Positions 47,404-59,283 of a stretch of DNA of 64,000 nucleotides are shown here, piece after piece. Each line of letters starts with the position of its first letter. The stretch's first letter is position 1. The notes below the pieces were generated by a model, which saw only the letters and a list, made by a program, of their open reading frames with translations, was not told where the DNA came from and did not search any database. This DNA is from Streptomyces cinnamoneus. GTDB lineage: Bacteria > Actinomycetota > Actinomycetes > Streptomycetales > Streptomycetaceae. The stretch is from positions 2,232,001 to 2,296,000 of the forward strand of contig NZ_PKFQ01000001.1 in NCBI RefSeq assembly GCF_002939475.1. The letters are read 5' to 3'. The translations under genes and the position numbers were made by a program.

Positions 47404-47532
47404 GGGGGCGGGGTGGGACGGGGCCTGGCAGGGGGCGTAAGGCGTTCTTTGCGGGCGTGCCGGGCACGCTCGGCACGGAACCAGGAGCCGCAAAGAACGC
47501 AGCCCCCAGAAGGCCCCGTCCCACCCCGCCCC
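47404..47532. repeat. Long imperfect inverted repeat downstream of dnaJ2
   Basis: The left arm (47404-47453) and right arm (47488-47532) pair along GGGGGCGGGGTGGGACGGGG and again at GCGTTCTTTGCGG, with a mismatch-rich middle and a 34-nt loop that itself contains GTGCCGGGCAC. Not coding on either strand. It shares the 312-bp gap 47303-47614 with the terminator at 47551. Confidence 0.7.
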
Positions 47533-47550
47533 CGGCCCCCGAACGCCGGA

Positions 47551-47586
47551 TGCCGGGTGGGCTGGGGATTCCCAGCCCACCCGGCA
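47551..47586 (-). terminator. Terminator of the hrcA-dnaJ2 operon
   Basis: Perfect 16-bp inverted repeat (47551-47566 and 47571-47586) with the loop GATT, 28 bp beyond the dnaJ2 stop. Confidence 0.85.
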
Positions 47587-47614
47587 CCGACGACACAGCG
47601 ACCAGCGACCAGCC

Positions 47615-48751
47615 TCAGCGACCGTTGAAGGCGTCCTTCAGCCGCGAGAACAGGCCCTGCTGGCCCGGCTTGAACTCGCCCATCGGGCGCTCCTCGCCGC
47701 GCAGCTTCGCGAGCTGGCGCAGCAGGTCCTCCTGCTGCGGGTCCAGCTTGGCCGGAGTCGTCACCTCGACGTGCACGACGAGGTCACCCCGGCCGCCGCC
47801 GCGCAGGTGGGTGACGCCGCGCTGGTGGAGCGGGATGGACTGGCCGGACTGGGTGCCCGGGCGGATGTCGATCTCCTCGACGCCGTCCAGGGTCTCCAGG
47901 GGAACCTTGGTGCCCAGCGCCGCCGCCGTCATCGGGATGGTGACGGTGCAGTGCAGGTCGTCGCCGCGGCGCTGGAAGACCGGGTGCTTGGATTCGTGGA
48001 TCTCCACGTACAGGTCGCCGGGGGGACCGCCGCCCGGGCCGACCTCGCCCTCGCCCGCCAGCTGGATGCGGGTGCCGTTGTCGACACCGGCGGGGATCTT
48101 GACGGTCAGGGTGCGGCGCGAACGGACGCGGCCGTCGCCGGCGCACTCCGGGCACGGGGTCGGCACGACCGTGCCGAAGCCCTGGCACTGGGGGCACGGG
48201 CGGGAGGTCATGACCTGGCCGAGGAAGGACCTCGTGACCTGGGAGACCTCGCCGCGGCCGCGGCACATGTCACAGGTCTGCGCGGAGGTGCCGGGGGCCG
48301 CCCCCTCGCCGCTGCACGTGGTGCAGACGACGGCCGTGTCGACCTGGATGTCCTTGGTGGTGCCGAAGGCGGCCTCGTTGAGGCTGACTTCGAGCCGGAT
48401 CATGGCGTCCTGGCCGCGGCGCGTGCGCGAGCGGGGCCCGCGCTGCGACGTCTGGCCGAAGAACGCGTCCATGATGTCGGAGAAGTTGCCGAAACCGGCA
48501 CCGAAGCCGGCGCCGGCGCCCGCGCCGCCCGAGGCGGAGAGGGGGTCGCCACCGAGGTCGTAGACCTGCTTCTTCTGCGGGTCGGAGAGCACCTCGTAAG
48601 CGGCGTTGATCTCCTTGAACCGCTCCTGCGTCTTGGGGTCCGGGTTCACATCCGGGTGCAGCTCGCGCGCGAGACGGCGGAAGGCCTTCTTGATCTCGTC
48701 CTGCGAGGCATCACGCCGTACGCCCAGGACCGCGTAGTAGTCCGTGGCCAC
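47615..48751 (-). CDS. dnaJ2: Chaperone DnaJ (second copy type, DnaJ2)
   Basis: 378 residues. The J domain has LARELHPDVN (HPD), then a Gly/Ala-rich linker with FGNFSDIMDAFFG. Four zinc repeats follow (CTTCSGEG, CDMCRGRG, CPQCQGFG, CPECAGDG) and the C-terminal substrate-binding domains. GTG 48751 begins directly after the hrcA TAA, with GGCGGAG inside hrcA as ribosome site. It is the hrcA-linked paralogue in Streptomyces, not the one in the dnaK operon. Confidence 0.95.
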   Translation of the reverse strand: MATDYYAVLGVRRDASQDEIKKAFRRLARELHPDVNPDPKTQERFKEINAAYEVLSDPQKKQVYDLGGDPLSASGGAGAGAGFGAGFGNFSDIMDAFFGQTSQRGPRSRTRRGQDAMIRLEVSLNEAAFGTTKDIQVDTAVVCTTCSGEGAAPGTSAQTCDMCRGRGEVSQVTRSFLGQVMTSRPCPQCQGFGTVVPTPCPECAGDGRVRSRRTLTVKIPAGVDNGTRIQLAGEGEVGPGGGPPGDLYVEIHESKHPVFQRRGDDLHCTVTIPMTAAALGTKVPLETLDGVEEIDIRPGTQSGQSIPLHQRGVTHLRGGGRGDLVVHVEVTTPAKLDPQQEDLLRQLAKLRGEERPMGEFKPGQQGLFSRLKDAFNGR

Positions 48752-49768
48752 TTACGACTCCGCCAGGATCTGTCCGACGTAACGTGCCACTGCGCGTACC
48801 GCTCCCATCGTTCCGGGGTAGTCCATGCGGGTCGGTCCGACCACGCCGAGTTTGGCGACTGCCTCGTCGCCCGAACCGTAGCCGACGGCGACGACCGATG
48901 TGGAGTTCAGCCCCTCGTGGGCGTTCTCATGGCCGATGCGCACGGTCATCTCCGCGCCCTTGGTCTCGCCGAGCAGCTTGAGCAGCACGACCTGCTCCTC
49001 CAACGCCTCCAGCACCGGCCGGATGGTCAGCGGGAAGTCATGACCGAAACGAGTGAGATTGGCGGTGCCGCCGATCATCAGCCGTTCCTCGGTCTCCTCG
49101 ACCAGGGTCTCCAGCAGGGTCGCGAGGACCGTGGAAACGGTTCCGCGGTCGTCCTGCTCGAAGGACTCGGGGAGGTCCTGCACCAGCTGCGGCACGTCCG
49201 TGAAGCGCCGCCCCACGACCCGGCTGTTGAGCCGGGCGCGCAGGTCCGCCAGAGAGGTCTCGCCGACCGGCGCGGGGCAGTCGACCATCCGCTGCTCGAC
49301 CCGCCCGGTGTCGGTGATCAGGACGAGCATGATGCGGGCGGGAGCCAGCGCGAGCAGCTCCACGTGCCGCACGGTCGAACGGCTCAGCGAGGGGTACTGC
49401 ACCACCGCGACCTGCCGGGTCAGCTGCGCCAGCAGCCGGACCGTGCGCGCGACGACGTCGTCCAGGTCGACGGCGCCGTCCAGGAAGTTCTGGATGGCGC
49501 GCCGCTCGGGGGTCGACAGGGGCTTGACGCCCGCCAGCTTGTCGACGAAAAGGCGGTAGCCCTTGTCGGTCGGGATGCGGCCCGCGCTCGTGTGGGGCTG
49601 GGCGATGAAGCCCTCGTCCTCCAGCGCGGCCATGTCGTTGCGCACGGTGGCCGGGGAGACGCCCAGCCGGTGTCGCTCGGTGAGGGCCTTGGAGCCGACG
49701 GGCTCCTCGGTGCCCACATAGTCCTGGACGATCGCGCGCAACACCTCGAGCCTGCGTTCACTCAGCAT
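48752..49768 (-). CDS. hrcA: Heat-shock repressor HrcA
   Basis: 338 residues; represses chaperonin genes by binding CIRCE. The N-terminal winged helix is [19 protein letters not shown], then [31 protein letters not shown] and [14 protein letters not shown]. The middle GAF-like part and the [13 protein letters not shown] segment follow. ATG 49768 has GGAGGT upstream. A CIRCE element sits 62 bp upstream, so it is autoregulated. Confidence 0.96.
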   Translation of the reverse strand: MLSERRLEVLRAIVQDYVGTEEPVGSKALTERHRLGVSPATVRNDMAALEDEGFIAQPHTSAGRIPTDKGYRLFVDKLAGVKPLSTPERRAIQNFLDGAVDLDDVVARTVRLLAQLTRQVAVVQYPSLSRSTVRHVELLALAPARIMLVLITDTGRVEQRMVDCPAPVGETSLADLRARLNSRVVGRRFTDVPQLVQDLPESFEQDDRGTVSTVLATLLETLVEETEERLMIGGTANLTRFGHDFPLTIRPVLEALEEQVVLLKLLGETKGAEMTVRIGHENAHEGLNSTSVVAVGYGSGDEAVAKLGVVGPTRMDYPGTMGAVRAVARYVGQILAES

Positions 49769-49829
49769 CGCGCGCACCTCCAGTCCAATGGTCCAGCCGT
49801 CTTGCGGGGGCCTTTGGGTGGTCTCACCC

Positions 49830-49856
49830 CTGGCACTCAATGGTCACGAGTGCCAA
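49830..49856 (-). promoter_or_regulatory. CIRCE operator for HrcA
   Basis: TTGGCACTC-N9-GAGTGCCAG on the reverse strand, against the consensus TTAGCACTC-N9-GAGTGCTAA. The arms are 49830-49838 and 49848-49856 with a spacer of exactly 9 bp. It lies in the leader of hrcA-dnaJ2 in the expected orientation for autoregulation. Confidence 0.92.
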
Positions 49857-49985
49857 ACCCCTCCAGCCAGTGTACGGCCGGGCACCACGGCCAGGGCAAG
49901 GGCCGTCCTCGTCGCGAGCCTCCCGGCTGCCGGACGGGGGCGTTCCGGGCAGGCAACGCTACCGCTCTGCGGATAGCGTCGCGGC

Positions 49986-50726
49986 ATGGAGATGCAAGGG
50001 GATTCCGGTGGTGCGGAAGCACGCTGGGAGCGGCTCGCGCCGGGTGTCGTACGCCGCAGGCTGCCGGGCTGGGACGCGACCGTCGGAGCGATCGCCGGGG
50101 AGGGCGGGGTGCTCGTCGTCGACACGGGCTCCTCGCTGCACGAGGGGGTGGAGATCCGCCGTGAGGTGCAGGAGCTGTTCGGGCCGCCCGTGACGCATAT
50201 CGCACTCACGCACCCGCACTTCGACCACGTGCTGGGCACGGCGGCCTTCGCGGGCGTCCAGGTGTACGGGGCGGTGGGCGCCGCCGACCTGCTGCGCCGG
50301 GACCGCGACGAGCTGCGGCACGACGCGGTGCGGCACGGGGTGGCCCCGGACGTCGCGGCGGAGGCCGTGGAGCTGCTCGTGCTGCCGCACCACCCGGTGT
50401 CGGGGGAGCTGACGGTGGACCTGGGCGGCGAGGTGCGGGTGCTGCTGGCCAACGTCGGTCCCGGGCACACGGCGCACGACCTGGCGGTGCTCGTGGCGGT
50501 GCCCGGCGGGCCGGAGGTGGTCTTCTGCGGCGACGTCGTCGAGGAGTCCGGCGAGCCGCAGGCGGGGCCGGACGCCCTGCCGCACGCCTGGCCGGCCGCG
50601 CTGGACCGGCTGCTGGCGCTGGGCGGGGACGACGCGGTGTACGTGCCGGGCCACGGGGCGGTCGTGGACGCGGAGTTCGTGCGGAGGCAGCGTGACGCCC
50701 TCGCGGAGCGTTTCGGCGTGTCGTGA
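49986..50726 (+). CDS. Metallo-beta-lactamase-fold hydrolase
   Basis: 246 residues from ATG 49986. GGVLVVDTGSS and the metal motif ALTHPHFDHVLG, with LANVGPGHTAHDLAVLV, VFCGDVVEESG and VPGHGAVVDAEF supplying the remaining ligands. It resembles glyoxalase II-like hydrolases; the substrate is unknown. It diverges from hrcA and is followed 33 bp later by the DUF3097 gene. Confidence 0.88.
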   Translation: MEMQGDSGGAEARWERLAPGVVRRRLPGWDATVGAIAGEGGVLVVDTGSSLHEGVEIRREVQELFGPPVTHIALTHPHFDHVLGTAAFAGVQVYGAVGAADLLRRDRDELRHDAVRHGVAPDVAAEAVELLVLPHHPVSGELTVDLGGEVRVLLANVGPGHTAHDLAVLVAVPGGPEVVFCGDVVEESGEPQAGPDALPHAWPAALDRLLALGGDDAVYVPGHGAVVDAEFVRRQRDALAERFGVS

Positions 50727-50759
50727 CCCGCGCCGTGCGGGTGATCCACAATTGCGCCC

Positions 50760-51587
50760 ATGCGCAGCAGAGAGTACGGCCCGGACCTGACCCCTCCGTG
50801 GAAGCGGAGCGCACCCGTTCCGGAGGTGCCGGCCGAGGCCGGTCTGGTGGTGGAGGAGACCACGACGGGCTTCTGCGGGGCGGTGGTCCGCTGCGAGAAG
50901 ACGGCGCAGGGACCGACGGTCACGCTGGAGGACCGCTTCGGGAAGTGCCGTGTCTTCCCCATGGAGCCGCGCGGCTTCCTGCTGGAGGGGCGCGTGGTCA
51001 CCCTTGTGCGCCCGGCGGCGTCCTCCGCGCCGGCCGGGCCCGTGCGCACGGCCTCCGGCTCGATCGCGGTGCCGGGGGCGCGGGCGCGGGTGGCCCGGGC
51101 GGGCCGCATCTACGTCGAGGGGCGCCACGACGCGGAACTGGTGGAGCGGGTGTGGGGCGACGACCTGCGGATCGAGGGCGTGGTCGTCGAGTACCTGGAG
51201 GGCGTCGACGACCTGCCGGCCCTCGTGCGCTTCTTCGGCCCCGGGCCCGACGCCCGGCTGGGGGTGCTGGTGGACCACCTCGTGCCGGGCTCGAAGGAGT
51301 CCCGGATCGCGGCGGAGGTGACGGGCGAGCACGTGCTGGTGGTGGGCCACCCGTACGTGGACGTGTGGGAGGCCGTGAAGCCGTCGTCCGTGGGGATCCC
51401 GGAGTGGCCCCGGGTGCCGCGGGGGCTGGACTGGAAGACGGGGGTGTGCGAGGCCCTGGGCTGGCCGGCGAACACGGGGGCCGCGTGGCAGCGGATCCTC
51501 TCGCGCGTGCGCTCGTACAAGGACCTGGAGCCGGCGCTGCTGGGGCGGGTGGAGGAGCTGATCGACTTCGTGACGGCGGGCACCTAG
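50760..51587 (+). CDS. DUF3097 family protein
   Basis: 275 residues, conserved in actinobacteria and regularly found near hrcA/hemW. It includes FCGAVVRCEKTAQGPTVTLED, RIYVEGRHDAELVERVWGDD (a Toprim-like acidic segment), LGVLVDHLVPGSKESRIA and WPRVPRGLDWKTGVCEAL. A nucleic-acid role is conceivable from the Toprim-like block, but the function is unknown. Confidence 0.88.
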   Translation: MRSREYGPDLTPPWKRSAPVPEVPAEAGLVVEETTTGFCGAVVRCEKTAQGPTVTLEDRFGKCRVFPMEPRGFLLEGRVVTLVRPAASSAPAGPVRTASGSIAVPGARARVARAGRIYVEGRHDAELVERVWGDDLRIEGVVVEYLEGVDDLPALVRFFGPGPDARLGVLVDHLVPGSKESRIAAEVTGEHVLVVGHPYVDVWEAVKPSSVGIPEWPRVPRGLDWKTGVCEALGWPANTGAAWQRILSRVRSYKDLEPALLGRVEELIDFVTAGT

Positions 51588-51630
51588 GGCGCGCCGGCCT
51601 TCAGCCCGTCCCGCGGGTGCGGACCGGGGA

Positions 51631-51651
51631 CCCGGGGGCGGAGCCCCCGGG
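51631..51651. terminator. Hairpin between DUF3097 and hemW
   Basis: Perfect 9-bp inverted repeat CCCGGGGGC/GCCCCCGGG with a 3-nt loop between two convergent genes; the GGGGGCGGAGCCCCC core is a common Streptomyces terminator type. Confidence 0.75.
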
Positions 51652-51678
51652 AGACGGCGGGTGGGCGGGGCCGGGGCG

Positions 51679-52911
51679 TCAGTCCACCAGGTCCCGCACC
51701 ACGGCGTCGGCCAGCAGCCGCCCCCGCAGGGTCAGCACCGCGCGTCCCGCCTCGTACGGGCCGGGCTGGAGCAGCCCGTCGGCGAGCGCCCGCGCGGCCG
51801 CCGCCGCGCCCGCCGGCTTCAGCAGGGACAGCGGGCAGCCGTCCACCAGCCGCAGCTCCAGCAGGATCCGCTCGACCCGGCGGTCCTCGTCCGCCAGCAC
51901 CTCACGGCCCGCACCCGGGGAGCGCCCCTCGCTGAGAGCCTGCGCGTAGGCGCCCGGGTGCTTGACGTTCCACCACCGCACGCCCCCCACGTGGGAGTGT
52001 GCGCCGGGGCCCGCGCCCCACCAGTCGGCGCCGCGCCAGTAGAGCTCGTTGTGGCGGCAGCGGCCCGCCTCGGTCGTCGCCCAGTTCGAGACCTCGTACC
52101 AGGAGAATCCCGCCCCCGAGAGCGTCTCCTCGGCGATGAGGTAGCGGTCGGCGTGCACGTCGTCGTCGGTCATCGGCACCTCGCCGCGCCGGATGCGCCG
52201 GGCGAGCTGGGTGCCCTCCTCGACGATCAGGGCGTAGGCCGAGACGTGGTCGGGGCCGGCGCCGACCACCGCGTCCAGCGAGGCGCGCCAGTCGTCGTCG
52301 CTCTCGCCCGGGGTCCCGTAGATCAGGTCGAGGTTGACGTGCTCGAAGCCCGCCGCCCGCGCCTCGGCGACGCAGGCCTCGGGGCGGCCCGGCGTGTGGG
52401 TGCGGTCGAGGACCTTCAGGACGTGCTGCCGGGCGCTCTGCATGCCGAAGGAGACGCGGTTGAAGCCGGCGGCGCGCAGTTCCTCCAGATAGCGCGGGTC
52501 GACCGACTCCGGGTTGGCCTCGGTGGTCACCTCGGCGCCGTCCGCCAGCCCGAACTCGTCACGGATCGCGGCCAGCATCCGCCCCAGGTCCGCGGCGGGC
52601 AGGAGCGTGGGCGTGCCGCCGCCGACGAAGACCGTCTCGACGGGGCGCGGGTCGTCCCCCAGCACCTTGCGGGCCAGGCGGATCTCCTCGGCGACGGTGT
52701 CGGCGTAGTTGTCGCGGGAGGCCAGGGCGCCGCCGGAGCCGCGCAGCTCGCTCGCCGTGTAGGTGTTGAAGTCGCAGTACCCGCAGCGCGTGGCGCAGTA
52801 GGGGACGTGCAGGTAGAAGCCGAGGGGCCGCTGCCCCGAGCCGTCGAGGGCGCGGCGGGGCAGTGCCCCGTCCTCGGGCATGGGCTCGCCATCGGGCAGT
52901 ACGGAAGGCAT
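51679..52911 (-). CDS. hemW: Radical SAM heme chaperone HemW
   Basis: 410 residues. Radical SAM cluster motif CATRCGYCDF (CX3CX2C), preceded by LGFYLHVPYC and followed by FVGGGTPTLL, TTEANPESVDP, GFNRVSFGMQSA, NLDLIYGTPGES and a HemN-like C-terminal domain with RHNELYWRGADWWGAGPGAHS. Family members insert heme rather than oxidise coproporphyrinogen. ATG 52911 is chosen; ATG 52920 (MGG) is possible. Confidence 0.92.
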   Translation of the reverse strand: MPSVLPDGEPMPEDGALPRRALDGSGQRPLGFYLHVPYCATRCGYCDFNTYTASELRGSGGALASRDNYADTVAEEIRLARKVLGDDPRPVETVFVGGGTPTLLPAADLGRMLAAIRDEFGLADGAEVTTEANPESVDPRYLEELRAAGFNRVSFGMQSARQHVLKVLDRTHTPGRPEACVAEARAAGFEHVNLDLIYGTPGESDDDWRASLDAVVGAGPDHVSAYALIVEEGTQLARRIRRGEVPMTDDDVHADRYLIAEETLSGAGFSWYEVSNWATTEAGRCRHNELYWRGADWWGAGPGAHSHVGGVRWWNVKHPGAYAQALSEGRSPGAGREVLADEDRRVERILLELRLVDGCPLSLLKPAGAAAAARALADGLLQPGPYEAGRAVLTLRGRLLADAVVRDLVD

Positions 52912-52938
52912 ACCGCCCATTGTCCGGCATGCCGCGGA

Positions 52939-54900
52939 TTACTCGGCCCGCAGCACCAGCAGGGCCAGGTCGTCGTCCGGCGGGGTGGGCGAGAAGCCGT
53001 GGACGGTGCGGCGGATGCGGGCGGCGACGTCCTGCGCGCTGAGGCCCGCGCAGCCCGCGAGGGCCGTGGCGAGGCCGTCGCCGTCGTCGAAGAGACGATG
53101 GCCGCACTTGCGCTCGGTGACGCCGTCCGTGACGCACAGCAGGGTGTCCCCGGGGGCGAGGTCGAAGGTCTCGGCGCGGTAGCCGACGTCCTCGACGACG
53201 CCCAGGAGCATCTGCGGTCCGGCCGCGGCGCGGACGGAGCCGTCGGGGCGCAGGAGCAGCGGAAGCGGGTGCCCGGCGCTGGCGAGCGTGCAGCGGGCAC
53301 CGCCTCCCGCCCCGTGCGGGACCAGCTCGCCGTAGAGCAGGGACAGGAAGCGCGGGGCGGCCCCCGGCTCCGCCTCGGCCGTCTCGTCCGCCAGCATCCG
53401 GTTGAGCCGGTCGAGCACCTCCCCGACGCCGTACCCCTCCTTTCCCAGCAGCCGCAGCCAGGGGCGGACGAGCCCGGTCGTGACGGCCGCCTCGGGGCCG
53501 CTGCCGCAGACGTCGCCCAGGACGAAGCACCAGCGGCCCCGGCCGGCGGTGAAGACGTCGTAGAAGTCGCCGCCGGCGGAGGCGTCGCCGCGGGGTTCGT
53601 AGACCACGGCCCGGTCGACGCCGGGGATGCGGGCGACGCCGCGGGGCAGCAGTCCGCGCTGGAGGATGCTGCTGATGGTGGCCTGGTGGGTGTACCGGCG
53701 GGCGGAGGCCAGGGCCTGGGCCACGCGGCGGGCGAAGTCCTCGGTGAGGGAGACGACGTCGCCGGCCATGGCGGCCGTCCCGGTCCGGCCGAGGAGGAGG
53801 GTGCCCAGACCGCTGCGGCCGGCGACGAGGCGGCAGGCGAGCGCGGGCCCGTCGGGCCCGTACGGCCAGGGGACCGCGCAGCCGGCGGCGGGCAGGGCGG
53901 GCGGGGTGCGCTGGAGGGCGAGCCGCAGGGGCTCGACGCGGCTCTCCCGGGCGTGCCAGACGCGGGAGAGGCGCGGGGCGGGGCGGATCGCGCCGGGCGC
54001 GCTGTCGGCGTCGAGCCAGACGGCGCACCAGTCGGCCAGGCGCGGGACGGCGAGCTGGGTGGCCAGGGATGCCACGGTGTCCTCGTCGAACTGGCCGGAG
54101 AGCAGCTCGGAGGCCTCGGCGAGGAAGGACAGGGCGCGCGGATGGCCGTGGTCGCCGAGGCGCCGGCCGGGCGGCGCGGAGCCGGCGCCGGGGGCGAGGA
54201 CCTCGGCGACGCCCAGGTCGCCCAGCAGGGTCTGTTCGGAGAGGGGGCCGGCGGGGGCGGCCGGCCCGGCGGCCGGGCTCGTGGGCAGGTGGAACCAGAC
54301 GGTCTTGTCGGTGCGGCGGTAGGCGGTGCCCCAGGTCTCGGCCAGTTCGGCGAGGAGCCGCAGCCCGTGTCCGGCGTGGCCGGCCTGGGCGGCCCCCTCG
54401 CGGTCGGCGGAGCGCCGGCAGGGACGGGCCCGGAACTGGCGGGCGGGGTGGTGGTCGGTGACCTCGACGACGAGGTTGCCGCCGTCGCCGCCGCGCGCCG
54501 CGTCGATCCTGCACTCGAGGTCCACGGAGGTTCCCGCGTGCACGACGGCGTTGGTGACCAGCTCGCTGACCAGCAGCGTCGCGTCGTCGGTCACCTTGGC
54601 GTGGGCGTTCCAGCCCGCGAGCACGCTGCGGACGAACCTGCGGGCGGCGGAGGGGGCGCGGACGTCGCCGGGCAGGCGCGTACGGGCCGTGGGCGGGCCG
54701 GGCGGAGAGCCGGCCGGCGGGCGGGGCGGCGGCCCGGCGGGCACTCCCGGGCCGGACAGCGGACACGGCGGCGGGTCGGGCCGCGCCTCCTGCGGGTGCC
54801 CGGTCCGCGGACCGGGTGGCGCGTCGGGCGGCGGACCGGAGCCGTGGGTGGATGTTTCGGCAACCGACCTGCGGTTCCCGGAAGTTGGCCGTGTCGTCAC
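52939..54900 (-). CDS. SpoIIE-type PP2C phosphatase with ATPase and GAF-like domains
   Basis: 653 residues from GTG 54900, which has AGGAG at 7 nt; an in-frame ATG lies at 54927. A Pro-rich N-terminal tail (about 20-75) is followed by a GHKL ATPase domain (LLVSELVTNAVVHAGT at about 110-125; GHGLRLLAELAETWG), a GAF-like sensor (about 235-400) and the PP2C domain with GDFYDVF, LGDVCGSGPEAA, CVTDGVTE and DDDLALLVLR. The protein combines anti-sigma-like kinase and anti-antagonist phosphatase, a common Streptomyces format for sigma-factor partner switching. Transcribed leftward towards hemW. Confidence 0.9.
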   Translation of the reverse strand: MTTRPTSGNRRSVAETSTHGSGPPPDAPPGPRTGHPQEARPDPPPCPLSGPGVPAGPPPRPPAGSPPGPPTARTRLPGDVRAPSAARRFVRSVLAGWNAHAKVTDDATLLVSELVTNAVVHAGTSVDLECRIDAARGGDGGNLVVEVTDHHPARQFRARPCRRSADREGAAQAGHAGHGLRLLAELAETWGTAYRRTDKTVWFHLPTSPAAGPAAPAGPLSEQTLLGDLGVAEVLAPGAGSAPPGRRLGDHGHPRALSFLAEASELLSGQFDEDTVASLATQLAVPRLADWCAVWLDADSAPGAIRPAPRLSRVWHARESRVEPLRLALQRTPPALPAAGCAVPWPYGPDGPALACRLVAGRSGLGTLLLGRTGTAAMAGDVVSLTEDFARRVAQALASARRYTHQATISSILQRGLLPRGVARIPGVDRAVVYEPRGDASAGGDFYDVFTAGRGRWCFVLGDVCGSGPEAAVTTGLVRPWLRLLGKEGYGVGEVLDRLNRMLADETAEAEPGAAPRFLSLLYGELVPHGAGGGARCTLASAGHPLPLLLRPDGSVRAAAGPQMLLGVVEDVGYRAETFDLAPGDTLLCVTDGVTERKCGHRLFDDGDGLATALAGCAGLSAQDVAARIRRTVHGFSPTPPDDDLALLVLRAE

Positions 54901-55059
54901 GCTGACGCTCCTGACCGCTTGCGGCATCGTGCGGATTTCGCCACCGACAGCCTGGCAGAACCATCGGGGTCAGGTGCGGCGAGTCGCGTAAGTGCGCCGC
55001 TACGAGTGGGCGGACGGCTGTTCGGGCGGCGGCGCGGCACGGCGTGCCGGGGGCGGCAC

Positions 55060-55078
55060 CGGCCCGGTGACCGGGCCG
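55060..55078 (-). terminator. Hairpin after the acyl-CoA ligase
   Basis: Perfect 8-bp inverted repeat CGGCCCGG/CCGGGCCG with the loop TGA, 40 bp past the stop of the leftward ligase gene. Confidence 0.6.
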
Positions 55079-55117
55079 TTCGCTCCCGGAGGCACCGGGT
55101 GCCGCGCCGTCGGTCCC

Positions 55118-57007
<1,890 letters not shown>

Positions 57008-57213
57008 GGCATCCTCCGGGGCCCGCTTCGTTGCTGGACTGCTGGTGACTCGTGAGTAACCTTTCGAGCAGTGATCAGACTAGAGCGGAGACGGCCGTCG
57101 CGTAAGAGCCAGTGTCGGGCCCGTGCGCCGAGGTGCCCGCCCCCGGACGGGGACGGGCACCTTTTGGACCGGTTCCGGCCGGGGGCCGGGGGCGTTCGCG
57201 GGCGGGCGAAGGG

Positions 57214-59073
57214 CTACTTCTTGCTCTTGTCACCCTCGTCGCTGGACAGCACCGCGATGAAGGCCTCCTGCGGGACCTCCACGCTGCCGACCATCTTCAT
57301 CCGCTTCTTGCCCTCCTTCTGCTTCTCCAGCAGCTTCCGCTTGCGGGAGATGTCACCGCCGTAGCACTTGGCCAGGACGTCCTTGCGGATGGCGCGGACG
57401 GTCTCACGGGCGATGACCCGGGCGCCGATGGCGGCCTGGATCGGCACCTCGAAGTTCTGCCGGGGGATGAGCTCGCGCAGCTTGGCGACGAGGCGGACGC
57501 CGTAGGCGTACGCCTTGTCCTTGTGGGTGATCGCCGAGAACGCGTCGACCTTGTCGCCGTGCAGCAGGATGTCCACCTTGACCAGGTCCGCGGTCTGCTC
57601 GCCGGTGGGCTCGTAGTCGAGCGAGGCGTAGCCGCGGGTCTTGGACTTCAGCTGGTCGAAGAAGTCGAAGACGACCTCGGCGAGCGGCAGGGTGTAGCGG
57701 ATCTCGACGCGGTCCTCGGAGAGGTAGTCCATGCCGAGCAGGACGCCGCGCCGGGTCTGGCACAGCTCCATGATCGCGCCGATGAACTCGCTGGGCGCGA
57801 GGATCGTGGCCCGGACGACCGGCTCGTGAACCTTGTCGATCTTGCCGGTCGGGAACTCGCTGGGGTTGGTGACGGTGTGCTCGGTGCCGTCCTCCATGTC
57901 CACGCGGTAGACGACGTTCGGCGCGGTGGCGATCAGGTCCAGGCCGAACTCGCGCTCCAGGCGCTCGCGGACGACCTCCAGGTGGAGCAGGCCGAGGAAG
58001 CCCACGCGGAAGCCGAAGCCGAGCGCGGCCGAGGTCTCCGGCTCGTACACCAGCGCGGCGTCGTTGAGCTGGAGCTTGTCGAGGGCCTCGCGCAGCTCGG
58101 GGTAGTCCGAGCCGTCCAGCGGGTACAGGCCCGAGAACACCATCGGCTTGGGGTCCTTGTAGCCGCCCAGGGCCTCGGTGGCGCCCTTGCTCAGCGTGGT
58201 GATCGTGTCGCCGACCTTGGACTGGCGGACGTCCTTCACACCGGTGATCAGATAGCCCACCTCGCCGACGGACAGGCCGTCGGCCGCGGTCATCTCCGGC
58301 GAGTTGGTGCCGATCTCCAGCAGCTCGTGGGCGGCGCCGGTCGACATCATCTTGATGCGCTCGCGCTTGCTGAGGGTGCCGTCGACGACCTTGACGTACG
58401 TCACGACGCCCCGGTAGGCGTCGTAGACCGAGTCGAAGATCATCGCGCGGGCGGGGGCGTCCTTGACGCCGACCGGCGCCGGGACCTCGCGGACGACCTT
58501 GTCCAGCAGCGCGTCCACGCCGACGCCGGTCTTGGCGGAGACCCGCAGCACGTCCTGCGGGTCGCAGCCGACGAGGTTGGCCAGTTCGGCGGCGAACTTC
58601 TCGGGCTGGGCGGCCGGCAAGTCGATCTTGTTGAGGACCGGGATGATCGTGAGGTCGTTCTCCATCGCCAGGTAGAGGTTGGCGAGGGTCTGGGCCTCGA
58701 TGCCCTGGGCCGCGTCCACCAGGAGGATGCAGCCCTCGCACGCGGCGAGGGAGCGGGAGACCTCGTAGGTGAAGTCCACGTGGCCCGGCGTGTCGATCAT
58801 GTTGAGGATGTGGGTGTTGCCCGGGTCCTCGGTGGGCGCCCACGGCAGCCGGACGGCCTGGGACTTGATCGTGATGCCGCGCTCGCGCTCGATGTCCATC
58901 CGGTCGAGGTACTGCGCGCGCATCTGCCGCTGGTCGACCACGCCGGTCAGCTGAAGCATCCGGTCGGCGAGCGTCGACTTGCCGTGGTCGATGTGCGCGA
59001 TGATGCAGAAGTTACGGATCAGAGCCGGGTCGGTACGGCTCGGCTCGGGCACGTTGGTAGGGGTCGCGGGCAC
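57214..59073 (-). CDS. lepA: Elongation factor 4 (LepA)
   Basis: 619 residues from GTG 59073 ([18 protein letters not shown]), the family start in Streptomyces as I recall it; the frame is open further upstream without support. G1 [10 protein letters not shown]3 DTPGHVDF, G4 NKID, domains II-III, and the LepA-specific C-terminal domain with [25 protein letters not shown]. Ribosome-associated GTPase that back-translocates stalled ribosomes. Divergent from rpsT. Confidence 0.96.
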   Translation of the reverse strand: MPATPTNVPEPSRTDPALIRNFCIIAHIDHGKSTLADRMLQLTGVVDQRQMRAQYLDRMDIERERGITIKSQAVRLPWAPTEDPGNTHILNMIDTPGHVDFTYEVSRSLAACEGCILLVDAAQGIEAQTLANLYLAMENDLTIIPVLNKIDLPAAQPEKFAAELANLVGCDPQDVLRVSAKTGVGVDALLDKVVREVPAPVGVKDAPARAMIFDSVYDAYRGVVTYVKVVDGTLSKRERIKMMSTGAAHELLEIGTNSPEMTAADGLSVGEVGYLITGVKDVRQSKVGDTITTLSKGATEALGGYKDPKPMVFSGLYPLDGSDYPELREALDKLQLNDAALVYEPETSAALGFGFRVGFLGLLHLEVVRERLEREFGLDLIATAPNVVYRVDMEDGTEHTVTNPSEFPTGKIDKVHEPVVRATILAPSEFIGAIMELCQTRRGVLLGMDYLSEDRVEIRYTLPLAEVVFDFFDQLKSKTRGYASLDYEPTGEQTADLVKVDILLHGDKVDAFSAITHKDKAYAYGVRLVAKLRELIPRQNFEVPIQAAIGARVIARETVRAIRKDVLAKCYGGDISRKRKLLEKQKEGKKRMKMVGSVEVPQEAFIAVLSSDEGDKSKK

Positions 59074-59173
59074 GCAGGATCCATTCGGTGACTTCGGCGC
59101 TTGCGCGCCAGTCTCGGCGGGAGTCGGGTATACGGCTCCTCCATGCTCCCATGACCGGCGGCCTCGGTCCGGT

Positions 59174-59203
59174 TTGGGACGCCGGAGGGCGTACTGGTAG
59201 CCT
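59174..59203 (+). promoter_or_regulatory. Predicted rpsT promoter
   Basis: TTGGGA (59174-59179) and TAGCCT (59198-59203), with an 18-bp spacer, lie about 80 bp upstream of rpsT and in the 210-bp gap shared with the divergent lepA. Housekeeping-type match by eye. Confidence 0.5.
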
Positions 59204-59283
59204 GGTGCACTGTGTCTGTCGTGGCCTCTCCCACGTACACGGCACACTGATCGAAATCCAACGAACCTGAAAAGGCTCTTTTC

